Source: Leuctra nigra (lineage: Eukaryota > Arthropoda > Insecta > Plecoptera > Leuctridae). From it: a stretch of 64,000 nt of DNA. The stretch is taken from positions 9,328,316-9,392,315 of the forward strand of contig OW203768.1 of assembly GCA_934045905.1 (NCBI GenBank). Direction: 5' to 3'. The notes below the pieces were generated by a model, which did not search any database, was not told where the DNA came from, and worked only from the letters and a program-made list of their open reading frames with translations. Within the stretch, counting starts at the first letter, position 1, and every line of letters begins with the position of its first letter. The position numbers were made by a program, and so were the translations under genes. This document shows, one piece after another, positions 55,473-64,000 of the stretch.

Positions 55473-57938
55473 TTACTTCACGAATTCTCTTTCTTGAATG
55501 ATAGCGAGTTTATCCTTAACGAGCGTCTTGAAAGCTTTTAAACTTAGGGTCTGCTCTTCTGTTGTTGTTGTGTTGTATGCTACTGAGGCTGAATAGGAAA
55601 AACAGTTCTTGAATTTTTTACTTCGATGAGTTCCAAAGTCTAGCTTATCTTTGGACCGCGTGTCTCGTAGGTGAATATCATGACGCTTTCTCAACTTATC
55701 ATTTAAATACTTTGGCTCTCCCGTTCTCAATATCTTGTGCGTTGCGCATGTTAAATGTAGGCTTCTTCTCGCTTCCATCTTTAGCCAATGAAGTTTTTGA
55801 ATGCATGGACTTATATGGTGTCTTCTCTTAATATTGAATACAAACCTAGCACAAGAATTCTGGACTTTTTGAATACGACCTACATCTTTCTTCGAAATAC
55901 ACGGTCCGTAAACGATGTCACAGTAATTCAAATTAGATATTATAAGTGCCTCAACAAGCTTGCTTTTTGTTGATCTTGTCAGAATTTGTTTAAATCTTTG
56001 CATTGTTCGTAGTTTGCCGTAAGCTTTGCTATTTGCTTTCTGAATATGATCTGAGTAAGTCATTTGGCTGTCCATTATCAAACCTAAATTCCTTGCATTT
56101 TCTGAAGTGGGAATAATAGAACCATTTATATGTAGTTTAAATTCACTATTAAGTATTTTGATCCGTTGACATTTGTTCCCTATAATCATTGATATGGTCT
56201 TCGAAGTGTTTAAAGAGAGTCCTTGACTTTCACTCCATGCAGCAATAGACTGAAGATCTTCGTTTATTTTCTCTTGTGCTGCAGCTAGATCTTGAGGGCG
56301 AAAGGTATATAGAAGCTGGGTATCATCTGCAAATTTGTGTATTTTGCAGTGTTTCACACTCTCATCGATATCAGTTGTGTAAACTATGAACAGTAGTGGA
56401 GCGATACTTGAACCCTGTGGTACTCCTGTTCTATTTTCCCTTGGCATTGATACGTTATTAGCTGATAATTTTACCCGTTGTTGACGTCCGGTGAGGTAAC
56501 TTGCAAACCATTTAATTGTCATCTCTCCCACTCCAAGATATGTGAGTTTAGCCAGTAGGAGTTCATGATTGATAGAGTCAAAGGCTATTGTAAAATCTAA
56601 TAATATAAGACTTGTAACCATTTTCTTCTCCATTCCCTTGATCGCTTCATCAGTTACATCTAGAAGTATTGATGTTGTCCCACGATTTTTCCTGAATCCT
56701 GACTGACTATTAGATAATAATTGCAGTTCTTCTAGGTATGCAGTCAGTTGCTTCACAACAATTCTTTCTAGTATTTTGGACATTGTAGTGAGAATACTAA
56801 TGGGTCTAAGGTCTTTGAATTGTTTTGGATGTGAGCATTTTGGCAAAGGTGTTATAACTCCTTCTTTCCATAGATCAGGAAATATTCCAGAAACAAGAGA
56901 ATGATTTACAATACTGTGTATAGCATTTAAACAGTTTGGCATGCATAGAAGTAATGTATTGATATTTATATTATCAATGCCTGTTGCTTTGGTCTTAATT
57001 TTTCTCAATTGATCAACGATTTCTTCTGAACTAACTGCTCTGAGCTCAAAGGCATTTTTTGACGTAATAGTGTGAGTGTTATTTTTGTATTGATCAATTA
57101 TACTTGAAGCAATTAAAGAATGTGGTATTGAATCAACATAATAGTCATTTATCAAATCCGGCTTAGCTAGTTCTTCAGGAATTAGTTGTCTTGGCTTTTT
57201 CGAGCTGTGAATATCCCACTCTTGAAGTTTCTTCCATAAGAATGCAGAATTACCTAAATTTGCTTGTATTTCTTTCCTCATGAATGATCTTTTCTCTCTC
57301 TTCACTGCTATTGTTATGTAATTTCTAACATGACAATAATATTGCCAATTAGCTGCAGATGGCCTTCTTTTGAACTTCAAAAGTGCTTTTGACTTGAGCT
57401 TGCACATATTCTGAATGTTATCATTATACCATGGACATTTCGGTTTATTGGTTGTAAATTCCTTGATTGGTGCTAGCTTATTCTCAGAATATTGTAAATT
57501 TTCATTAAGTATTTTTAGCTTTACATTAATATCATTTTCACCTTCTGCAATATTCCAATCAATACTGTTTAAAACTTTTTTCAATTCCAGGGGGTTAATT
57601 TTCTTGTAGTTTCTATAAGTAATCTTCCGAATCTCCCTTTTTGGTTTCCGGTAAACTAATGTACAAGATATTAGACAGTGATCAGTAACTGGCTTTCCAC
57701 GTGAATCTATGATCTTGGATATGTCTAATACTTTGGTGCTGACTACTGAGTCCTCATCCTGAACGTAGATATGATCAATAAGAGTGGAGGTTTGGACTCG
57801 ACTAACAATACTTCCATCCTGCTGCTGAACTTCTTCTTCTGTTATTCTTGTGGGGGCTTTAATGATTTGATTTAATTTAAACTTTTTCATGAATTTAATG
57901 AGATACTTGCTATTTGGTTCTGCAGATTTCAAGAGATC
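55473..57938 (-). CDS. LINE A ORF2: endonuclease C-terminal part and reverse transcriptase
   Basis: About 820 codons without a stop. It begins in the endonuclease just after the interrupted GDMN motif (IDLLKSAEPN), then IIKAPTRI, LIDHIYV and TDHCLISCTL (SDH-type site). A linker is followed by RT motifs: DLRPISILTTMSKILERIV, LLDFTIAFDSINHE, TGVPQGSSIAPLLF and KFADDTQLL with the catalytic FADD. The C-terminus (RRHHISPCIQKLHWL) is typical of CR1/Jockey-like LINEs. The coding frame is intact, but translation from the element's own start is blocked by the LINE B insertion. Confidence 0.88.
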   Translation of the reverse strand, partial: DLLKSAEPNSKYLIKFMKKFKLNQIIKAPTRITEEEVQQQDGSIVSRVQTSTLIDHIYVQDEDSVVSTKVLDISKIIDSRGKPVTDHCLISCTLVYRKPKREIRKITYRNYKKINPLELKKVLNSIDWNIAEGENDINVKLKILNENLQYSENKLAPIKEFTTNKPKCPWYNDNIQNMCKLKSKALLKFKRRPSAANWQYYCHVRNYITIAVKREKRSFMRKEIQANLGNSAFLWKKLQEWDIHSSKKPRQLIPEELAKPDLINDYYVDSIPHSLIASSIIDQYKNNTHTITSKNAFELRAVSSEEIVDQLRKIKTKATGIDNININTLLLCMPNCLNAIHSIVNHSLVSGIFPDLWKEGVITPLPKCSHPKQFKDLRPISILTTMSKILERIVVKQLTAYLEELQLLSNSQSGFRKNRGTTSILLDVTDEAIKGMEKKMVTSLILLDFTIAFDSINHELLLAKLTYLGVGEMTIKWFASYLTGRQQRVKLSANNVSMPRENRTGVPQGSSIAPLLFIVYTTDIDESVKHCKIHKFADDTQLLYTFRPQDLAAAQEKINEDLQSIAAWSESQGLSLNTSKTISMIIGNKCQRIKILNSEFKLHINGSIIPTSENARNLGLIMDSQMTYSDHIQKANSKAYGKLRTMQRFKQILTRSTKSKLVEALIISNLNYCDIVYGPCISKKDVGRIQKVQNSCARFVFNIKRRHHISPCIQKLHWLKMEARRSLHLTCATHKILRTGEPKYLNDKLRKRHDIHLRDTRSKDKLDFGTHRSKKFKNCFSYSASVAYNTTTTEEQTLSLKAFKTLVKDKLAIIQEREFVK

Positions 57939-58922
57939 AATAATAATAATAATAATAATAATTCTTTATTTAGCGCAAGCGCTATCTTTCACAAATCAGT
58001 ACAATACAAAGATACATAAAGATACACAATAAAGACACAAACCAAAGAATTAACACACTAAAAACATAGAATAATCTAATTAGGATGTCAACATAAATGT
58101 TTCCGTCATTATAATTTCTAAAAGTTTGCTTTTAAATATGCTAAGACTCCTCACACTTTTAACATTAAGTGGAAGAGCATTAAAAGAACGAATCCCAAGA
58201 TAAAATAAAGATTTGGCCGATGATTGTTTATGAACATGGTTTAGAAAAAAATTATTATGCGCTCTCGTGTAATGCTGATGGACATTTTCAACTTTTTCAG
58301 TGTTTGTAAAATATGCAGGTAGAAGACCATTTTGAAGTTTGTAAATAAAACACATGCCTTGAAAATACACAACATCCTTAATCCTTAGCCAATTTAGAGA
58401 TTTTAACATAGTATTTACAGGTGTATATCTACTACATTTCAGAATAATCCTCATGCCTCTATTTTGTAGAATCTGTAGTCTTTCAATATCTGTATTAAAT
58501 GCCTGATACAATAAAATCATACAAAAGGTAAGGTGTGGTTTAATAATAGTGTTATATATACATAGTTTTGTGGCTACTGTCAGGTGCTGACCTATCCTAC
58601 TAAGGTAGCTAAGTTTTTTTCTGATTTTGTTCTCTATGTACAGTATATGTTGTTTAAAACTTAGATTTACATCCAACAACATACCTAAGTATTTGAATGA
58701 TTTAACACATTCCACTAACTCACCATTTAGTACAATATTAACTTCACAATTATCAGTTGTGTTCATATAATGTAGTTTCCCAGTACCAATCATCATTGCC
58801 TTACACTTACTATTGTTCAGCTTTAGCATATTAATGCTCAACCAGTCAGTCACTACCTTCAATTCTTCGTTCAATGTATTGTTCAAATCAGTCATATCAT
58901 TTCCACCATAGAAGATGACTGT
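57939..58922 (-). mobile_element. LINE B, 5'-truncated copy inserted in LINE A
   Basis: It starts within the RT catalytic region (TVIFYGGNDMTDLNN), runs through the RT C-terminus and a short 3' UTR, and ends in (ATT)n at 57942-57962. By chance its frame fuses in phase to the LINE A endonuclease start, making a 400-codon chimeric frame (59282-58080). No target duplication can be told apart from the ATT tail. Confidence 0.85.
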
Positions 58923-59282
58923 GTTCATATCCCCAATTAGAATTATATTATCAACAAGTCCTTGAAGTGTCGAAAGTTGTTTCTCCAGAATGCTGATATT
59001 AGTGTAGCAATTATCAGGTGGCCGGTAGACTACACACACAGCAATCTTTTTCCGTTTTAGGCTAATCTTAATACACAAATATTCTGGTTTTCTGACCAAA
59101 TCTTCATCATTTTCTTCTTCTTCAATCTCAATATCTGTTATGATGGTGTGTCTTATTGATTGCTTAATATATATACCCACACCACCTCCTCTAGAATTAG
59201 TGCGATCAGATCTTAGCAACGAATATCTTGCAATGGCATAATCTTCAGAAGGGTGATTTGGTTTCAGCCACGTTTCTGTCAT
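58080..59282 (-). pseudogene. chimeric frame: LINE A endonuclease start fused to LINE B RT end
   Basis: The first 120 codons are the N-terminal half of an APE-type endonuclease (MTETWLKPNHP, GGGVGIYIKQ, VCVVYRPPDNC, IILIGDMN). The rest is the C-terminal RT region of another LINE (VVTDWLSINMLKLNNSKC). Neither catalytic domain is complete, so I expect no enzyme activity. The apparent single gene is an insertion artefact. Confidence 0.85.
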
Positions 59283-59453
59283 ACAGAATATATCTACGTC
59301 TTCTTCAGTTATAATTTCCTTGAATTGATCAAAACCATTATTTAGTACTCTGACGTTTAAGCCTGCAATATGAATCTTGCGCCCTGTTCCCTGATCAGTA
59401 GGTGAGGTGTTCTTGCTACTGCTACAAGTATCAGGTACAGGGGCCTGTAATTG

Positions 59454-60014
59454 TCAACGATACCGCTTTGGCTTGGATTTGTTTTCACGAGTAGAACGTC
59501 GCAGTCTTATCTTGCTCTGGTTCTGACGTTTGACTGGAAGACGGACTGTAGAATCATTTTCTTTTGTCTCAGCTGGGCTCTGGTAGAGTTGATCCTGCTC
59601 ATTTGTGACATTAGGGCTCTCGTAGTGGCGATCCTGCTGCAATCCAATCTCAGATGGGCTCTGGTAGAGTTGATCTTTCTTATTTGTGGCAGCTGGGCTC
59701 TCGTAGTGGTAATCCTCAGCTGGGCTCTGGTAGTGTCGATCTTGCTTATTTGTGACATAAGGGCTCTCGTAGTGGCGATCCTGCTGCAATCCAATCTCAG
59801 CTGGGCTCTGGTAGAGTTGATCTTTCTTATTTGTGGCAGCTGTTACCTTAAGAGTGTTATTACTTGACTCTATTTTTTCTTTTATCAACATATTATTCTT
59901 CCCTAACTCTCTGCCAGAACACTCTTTCTGGCAGAAAGAGTTTTCCCATTTGTAAATTGCTGATATAAAACAAAAGAAGATCGTGCATAGCATATAAATG
60001 CAACGACGGCTCAA
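59454..60014 (-). CDS. LINE A upstream ORF, repeat-rich, ends in TGA before ORF2
   Basis: This is a 187-codon open stretch whose likely start is uncertain. The N-terminus is hydrophobic (YMLCTIFFCFISAIY), then comes a polar part with about four irregular repeats of QDRHYESP and DQLYQSPAE units, and a very basic end (LRRSTRENKSKPKRYR). It occupies the ORF1 position of LINE A, directly before the endonuclease and in the same frame, separated only by TGA at 59454-59456. No zinc knuckle or RRM typical of many LINE ORF1 proteins is visible. It could be a diverged ORF1 or a leader extension of ORF2. Confidence 0.5.
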   Translation of the reverse strand: MSRRCIYMLCTIFFCFISAIYKWENSFCQKECSGRELGKNNMLIKEKIESSNNTLKVTAATNKKDQLYQSPAEIGLQQDRHYESPYVTNKQDRHYQSPAEDYHYESPAATNKKDQLYQSPSEIGLQQDRHYESPNVTNEQDQLYQSPAETKENDSTVRLPVKRQNQSKIRLRRSTRENKSKPKRYR

Positions 60015-60193
60015 TGGGTAAATTTAGCAGTTAGTTCATATTTTTACCACTAGAGCTGATATATGCGCTAACGATGCCGAGTACCCCAATTATTTCTCAT
60101 GTCGAAAAGGCTTCACGTTCATTGGTGGAGTGAGAATACCTCTGCTATAGTGTAAGTGTATATCTATATATATCTCTCTGCCATGGTTGTTCC

Positions 60194-61335
60194 TACATAT
60201 AAGCTGATATCAAATCTCTAGTTTCAGTTCGATTCAAGTCGGCGTACTCAAATTACGTGTAATTAAAGATGGCGCGGAAGGGAAAATCGGTGTTTTTAAG
60301 CTTCCAGGAGAAATGCTGCCATTTCTATACTATTCAAGTTAACAAATCGATCTTTGCGGCGTTTTGTTCGTAAAAGATCGGTCTATAATTATGTTTCTTA
60401 CAATTTTGCTGTATATGGAACCCTTCATAATGTAATTTGCCCTCAAACTTTGACTAAAATTCTTAAATTTTTCCAATATTTGAGGCATGATTATGAATAG
60501 AAGGGAGTGATGGTTCAAACACCCAATTTTATTTTAGTTTCACCTTATATGTAAGAATAGATTTTCACACTTTATTGTTAGTTTTTATTAATTGTTTTTT
60601 ACCAAAAAAAGTCAAAACCCTAAAAAGTACCATTTTTGGTCCCATTTTCCTCAGGCGGGGGACCAGATAAAAATTTGCGCTCAACGGCAAAATAACCAGC
60701 ATTTGATGTATAATTGCTGCAAGTTTGGACTTGTTTTTTCAACGGGTGTGGAAATGCATTTTCACGTGCATTTCCACACCCGTTAAAAAAACAAGTCCAA
60801 ACTTGCAGCAAATATACATCAAGTAACGCTGGTTATTTTGCCGTTGAGCGCAAATTTTTATCTGGTCCCCCGCCTGAGGAAAATAAGACCAAAAATGGTA
60901 CTTTTTAGGGTTTTGACTTTTTTTGGTAAAAAAACAATTAATAAAAACTAACAATGAAGTGTGAAAATCTATTCTTACATAAGGTGAAACTAAAATAAAA
61001 TTAGGTGTTTGAACCATCACTCCCTTCTATTCATAATCATGCCTCAAATATTGGAAAAATTTAAGAATTTTAGTCTAAGTTTGAGGGCAAATTACATTAT
61101 GAAGGGTTCTATATAGGTACAGCAAAATTGGAAGAAACATAATTATAGACCGATCTTTTATGAACAAAACGCGGTAAAGATCGTTCTGTTAACTTGAATA
61201 GTATAGAAATGGCAGCATTTCTCCTGGAAGCTTAAAAACACCGATTTTCCCGGCTGCGCCATCTTTAATTACACGTAATTTGAGTACGCCGACTTGAAAC
61301 GAACTGAAACTAGAGATTTGATATCAGCTTATATG
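60194..61335. repeat. 1.14-kb near-perfect palindrome
   Basis: The sequence reads outwards from the centre ttttcacg (60759-60766) into two arms of about 565 bp, starting tgcatttccacaccc. They remain alignable to ttgttcctacatataagctg at the ends, with scattered single-base differences and a few short indels. The arms encode mirror-image open frames of no evident meaning. Confidence 0.92.
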
Positions 61336-61419
61336 TAGGAACAACTGTGCAAAATATAAAAAAAAATCTAAATTCTAGGCGCAACGACTTTGGGTGAAGT
61401 AGAATGGAATGAGCCAGGT

Positions 61420-61777
61420 GTGACTACGAGATCCCGACAGCCGGGACTTTCAGGTTAAAAAAATAGTCCCGACCGTAGGTTTTACTGGGCAGCCTAAGGA
61501 ATAAAACTCTCTATGGGTAGACAAATTCGAACTGGGCAACTTAAAAAAAATAACTATGGTTAGGCAGAATTAAAACTTGTGAAAATTACAAATAAAAAAA
61601 AATGTGCTCCCGGCCGGATTCGAACCGACGACCTCTTGCACCGTGGTCCAGTACGCTATCCATAGCGCCATCTGGACGGTCATACTGAAAGCCGTTCTTA
61701 ACCAGTATATAAATAAACAAGGCCAGTCGGGACTATTTTTTTAACCTGAAAATCCCGGCTGTCGGGATTTTAGTCAC
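61420..61777. mobile_element. MITE carrying a tRNA-like sequence
   Basis: Inverted ends of about 52 bp (gtgacta, then atcccgacagccgggac, ttcaggttaaaaaaatag and tcccgac) match with few differences. It sits at the right border of the large foldback element. A tRNA-derived segment occupies the middle. No unambiguous target duplication was found. Confidence 0.75.
61603..61677 (-). ncRNA. tRNA(Arg)-like pseudogene / SINE-type Pol III unit
   Basis: On the minus strand there is an A-box-like tggcgctatggatagcg and a perfect B box ggttcgaatcc with a 5-bp T stem (gtcgg/ccggc). A run of nine T follows within a few bases of the end, suiting Pol III termination. The D arm folds. The acceptor stem does not pair, and the anticodon stem is broken (ctgga against gcaag), with ACG in the anticodon position and C instead of U at position 33. 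So it is not a functional tRNA. Confidence 0.5.
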
Positions 61778-61839
61778 TACCGGGTTTTACCCAGGATCCA
61801 GTTTACAAAATGTTTTTATTCCGCCCCTAGTAGGTAGGT

Positions 61840-62155
61840 AGGTAGGTTCCTACTACTACCTACCTATACCAATAGGTATCTCTTCTACAATGCTATTACT
61901 AAAAACTTATATCAGTTTATCTTCATAAATTGTTGTTTGATCAATAAACATAACTTTTACAGTAAAAACATTGTAGGTAAAACTATAGGTAGGTAGGTAG
62001 GTAGGTAGGTAGGTAGGTAGGTAGGTAGGTAGGTAGGTGTAATAATAGCTTCTTCAGACATAGTAAGGTCTCTACTCCTTTGTGAAGCCCTGGGCTCGGC
62101 CATACCTATTCACGACGCAGTCTTGTCAGGTTAGGTAGGTAGGTAGGTAGGTACA
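61840..62155. repeat. (TAGG)n microsatellite
   Basis: Blocks of taggtaggtagg occur at about 61841-61863, 61987-62038 and 62132-62153. Short GGTA/TACC iterations are scattered elsewhere in the window too. Confidence 0.9.
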
Positions 62156-63193
62156 GGACCTACTACCTAGCCTCTATTTTCAGTCTTCCGTCTACATAGT
62201 GCAATAGGGAATAACAGAACTATCAAGCCCATTAGATACAGTATTCTCTCTAGATCAGCGGTAGCCAACCTTTTGGACCTTGTGGACCACTGATAGGTAC
62301 CTATATAAAATTTTATCTCGCGGACCACTCAGGCTCGTAATACGTATGATGATAGGAAATACGATTGCTTAGGGAGACAATGGGGGGTCTGGGGGGGGGG
62401 GGGGGTGTAGTCCGCCAGCAGCAAGCGGGTGATAATGTTTCTGAGGATTTTGACACTGATTGAATTGTGAATTTAACGTCAACACAATAATGATTCATGT
62501 GACTCATAACAACAGGCGTTGACAAAAGCACTGTTTTTACGTAGGTTATTACATCAATATAAACATGAAATAAAAGTAAAACTATGAGAGGAAATAGGTT
62601 TTGTTGTATAACTAAGTATGTCATTAAACAGTATTTCTAAATTTATAGCTTAGTATAACAATAGCTGGGTTGTTATAAGAAATATATTTCATGAAATTTA
62701 ATGCTTTAAAAGGGGCACTAAAAAGTTTGAAAAATTCATATCCTAATGAGTATGGGTTAAAAAATTTGGTTTCCAGGCCAACGGTCTTTAATATAGGCTG
62801 GACAGGTATCATCCCTACTAAAATGTGATAACATATCATGGGATGCACTCACACTATCATATCCTGCAAAAGAATTATTAGTAAATACTATTACCTATAT
62901 TAAATCCTGAAAATTCTTTCAAATTTTTTTATACGGAATTTTGATAATTTTCACATAATTACACCATTACACCCACCTAGTATGTCCGTAAGTGCTTCAC
63001 CAGCACTGCCGGCAATAAAAACATATGCAAATATTGTACTAAATTATATCGCTGGGCAGAGGTCTGAGTCCTGATTTTTGTTCTGAGTTTTTAGTTTATA
63101 AATATTCTGTGTTCACGTAAAATTAATAACTTAGTGAAACACTTGGTAAATAATTAAACGCTGAGCCCCTTCTAGAATCCAACTTGTATGATT
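62156..63193. other. unassigned AT-rich sequence with one possible hAT end
   Basis: The motif cagcggtagccaaccttttgg at 62257 and the nearby cgcggaccactcagg resemble the 5' terminus of some hAT (Charlie/Buster-like) elements. No right end is found. A run of 13-15 G lies at 62392-62405. No coding potential is evident. Confidence 0.3.
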
Positions 63194-63570
63194 TTAAGGT
63201 GGTGCAAGCACTCAGCTTTTTTAGCAAATTGGGATAGATAATTGTTTCACTTTGATAGGATGATCACATGATCAGTACAATGCGTACAGGAATCACCCCC
63301 CAAACCTGTGAACCAATTGATCTCAAATTTTAATCATGATTAGATAAAAGACAAACTAAGGGTTATCAGTTATCACTTGGCACATTTTTAAATTAAATTT
63401 CATATGGCACTCGGCGAGACAAGAAAATATAATACCTACAATTCTTAACCAAAAATCATCTAATTACGATTAAAATTTGAAATCATTTCGTCAGCCCATT
63501 TTGTCTCCAATTGAATCCAAAAAAGTGCCTGTAACAAACGGCAAAATCGCTCGCGCTTGCACCACCTTAA
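63194..63570. mobile_element. TTAA-flanked MITE, copy 2
   Basis: TTAAGGTGGTGCAAGC ... GCTTGCACCACCTTAA. It shares cgctcgcgcttgcaccacc and the internal aaactaagggttatca segment with the copy at 36911-37447, and has the same TTAA borders. Confidence 0.8.
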
Positions 63571-63834
63571 TAAATGAATGTACCTACTACCTACTATACT
63601 CTTGAAGTTCTCGCCTTTTTGTTCCTGAACTACAAAAATTCATAAACTAAATTTTTTCTTACCTAATAATTTTTTATCGTTTACCTATATGATAGGAATA
63701 TATTGGACACATGAAAAACTAACAAATTCAGGGTATTTTCCAAAGTTTCATAAAATTTCAAAGTTTCATGAAAGTTTCAATGAAAGTTTCGACGAAAGTT
63801 TCAAAATCTTAAATTTCATGAAATTTTACAACAC

Positions 63835-64000
63835 TAGTCCCAACTAAGTGCAGTTCAGGGTCGACCTGGTCCCATGTCCTCCCCAAATTCGCGGGTCCCT
63901 CGAGATGGTGATCCTCTGATGCCCCTGAAATTGGGTCCCACCGGATCGAAGCCTCTGTCCCAACAGTTTCAGACTCCTCCGGATCGGGCCCGTTAGTTCA
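63835..64000. other. GC-rich window end, possible partial exon
   Basis: Base composition rises sharply over the last 165 bp. The minus strand has a frame without stop over most of it (PDPEESETVGTEAS, WDPISGASED), acidic in character. A plus-strand frame (GRPGPMSSPNSRVP) is open until a TAG at about 63993. Either could be an exon. No product can be named. Confidence 0.25.

Larger units (their letters stand above)
51361..60014 (-). mobile_element. LINE A, full-length non-LTR retrotransposon with nested insertions
   Basis: Read on the minus strand, it has an upstream ORF (60014-59454), an endonuclease start (59453-58923), the rest of endonuclease and RT (57938-55473), a 3' UTR (55472-55338, continued 51516-51386) and an (ATT)n tail (51361-51385). 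Two interruptions are clean. A truncated LINE B (57939-58922) splits the GDMN|ID endonuclease motif. A pogo transposon (51517-55337) sits in the 3' UTR. Removing these in thought leaves one continuous element with no other obvious break. The element itself is inserted in LINE C. Confidence 0.75.
47828..60185. mobile_element. DNA element Y with 8-bp TSD, filled by LINEs
   Basis: The sequence gttgttcc occurs at 47820-47827 and 60186-60193. Across the gap the two flanks rejoin exactly into the palindrome arm, so everything between is insertion. The remaining ends of Y share imperfect inverted similarity (tctcactcc and tgaagccttttc near 47875-47930 and 60100-60140). A hAT-like class is plausible from the 8-bp duplication but unproven. 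Confidence 0.6.
47747..61781. mobile_element. foldback element with 565-bp palindromic arms, split by later insertions
   Basis: The element's own sequence is 47747-47827 plus 60194-61418. The left piece (ggctcattccattctacttc, then gcgcctagaattta) is the inverse of 61336-61418. Arms 60194-60758 and 60767-61335 mirror each other around an 8-nt centre. The direct repeat gggttttac (47738-47746 and 61782-61790) is a candidate 9-bp target duplication, although a small MITE interrupts the right terminus. No coding sequence belongs to it. Confidence 0.6.

Noticed and set aside
60592..61020. Mirror-image short frames in the two palindrome arms (LQVWTCFFNGCGNA...)
   Set aside because: They are duplicated only because of the palindrome. 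No homologous family is recognisable and there is no start context.
61987..62038. (TAGG)n considered as insect telomeric repeat
   Set aside because: The insect telomere motif is the pentamer TTAGG. This is a tetramer microsatellite of modest length.

Overview
The window looks like an arthropod nuclear genome, most likely an insect (a hemipteran is my best guess, not provable here). Genes are split by GT-AG introns, exons are much GC-richer than the AT-rich introns, the two recognisable host genes are talin and Tudor, and roughly half of the sequence is transposable elements of insect type. There are no bacterial operons, CRISPR arrays or bacterial signals.

Layout. 1-2668 (+): the last three exons of talin. 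4376-8311: a complete-looking Mutator-like (MULE) DNA transposon with 66-bp inverted repeats, an 8-bp target duplication and an uninterrupted three-exon transposase gene (-). 8825-25770 (+): a Tudor-family gene, rebuilt here as 15 coding exons with consistent reading phases (2490 aa, at least 9 Tudor domains). 26288-38794 (-): a nine-exon gene of unknown function (726 aa) that converges tail-to-tail with Tudor and carries a 6.9-kb Ty3/gypsy retrotransposon (27825-34771) in an intron. 39256-46973: a 7.7-kb repeat element built of tandem 1.33-kb units, each with a 400-bp hairpin, and split by a second 4.7-kb element with very GC-rich ends. 47738-61790: a nest of at least six elements: a foldback element with arms of about 565 bp, a second DNA element inside its arm, two LINE retrotransposons inside that, then a pogo/Tigger transposon, a 5'-truncated LINE and an inverted-repeat MITE inside the LINEs, with a tRNA-like MITE at the right edge. 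61791-64000: microsatellites, a TTAA-flanked MITE and a possible partial exon at the right edge.

How the parts relate. Talin (integrin-actin linker) and Tudor (germ-plasm/piRNA scaffold) are unrelated neighbours. It is a pleasing coincidence that a Tudor gene, whose family acts in transposon silencing, sits among so many apparently young transposons. The clearest unusual systems are the intact MULE with an intron-containing zinc-finger transposase, the LINE whose first frame ends in a stop codon followed by a CAR-YYA-type readthrough context, the foldback elements, and the uncharacterised nine-exon gene.
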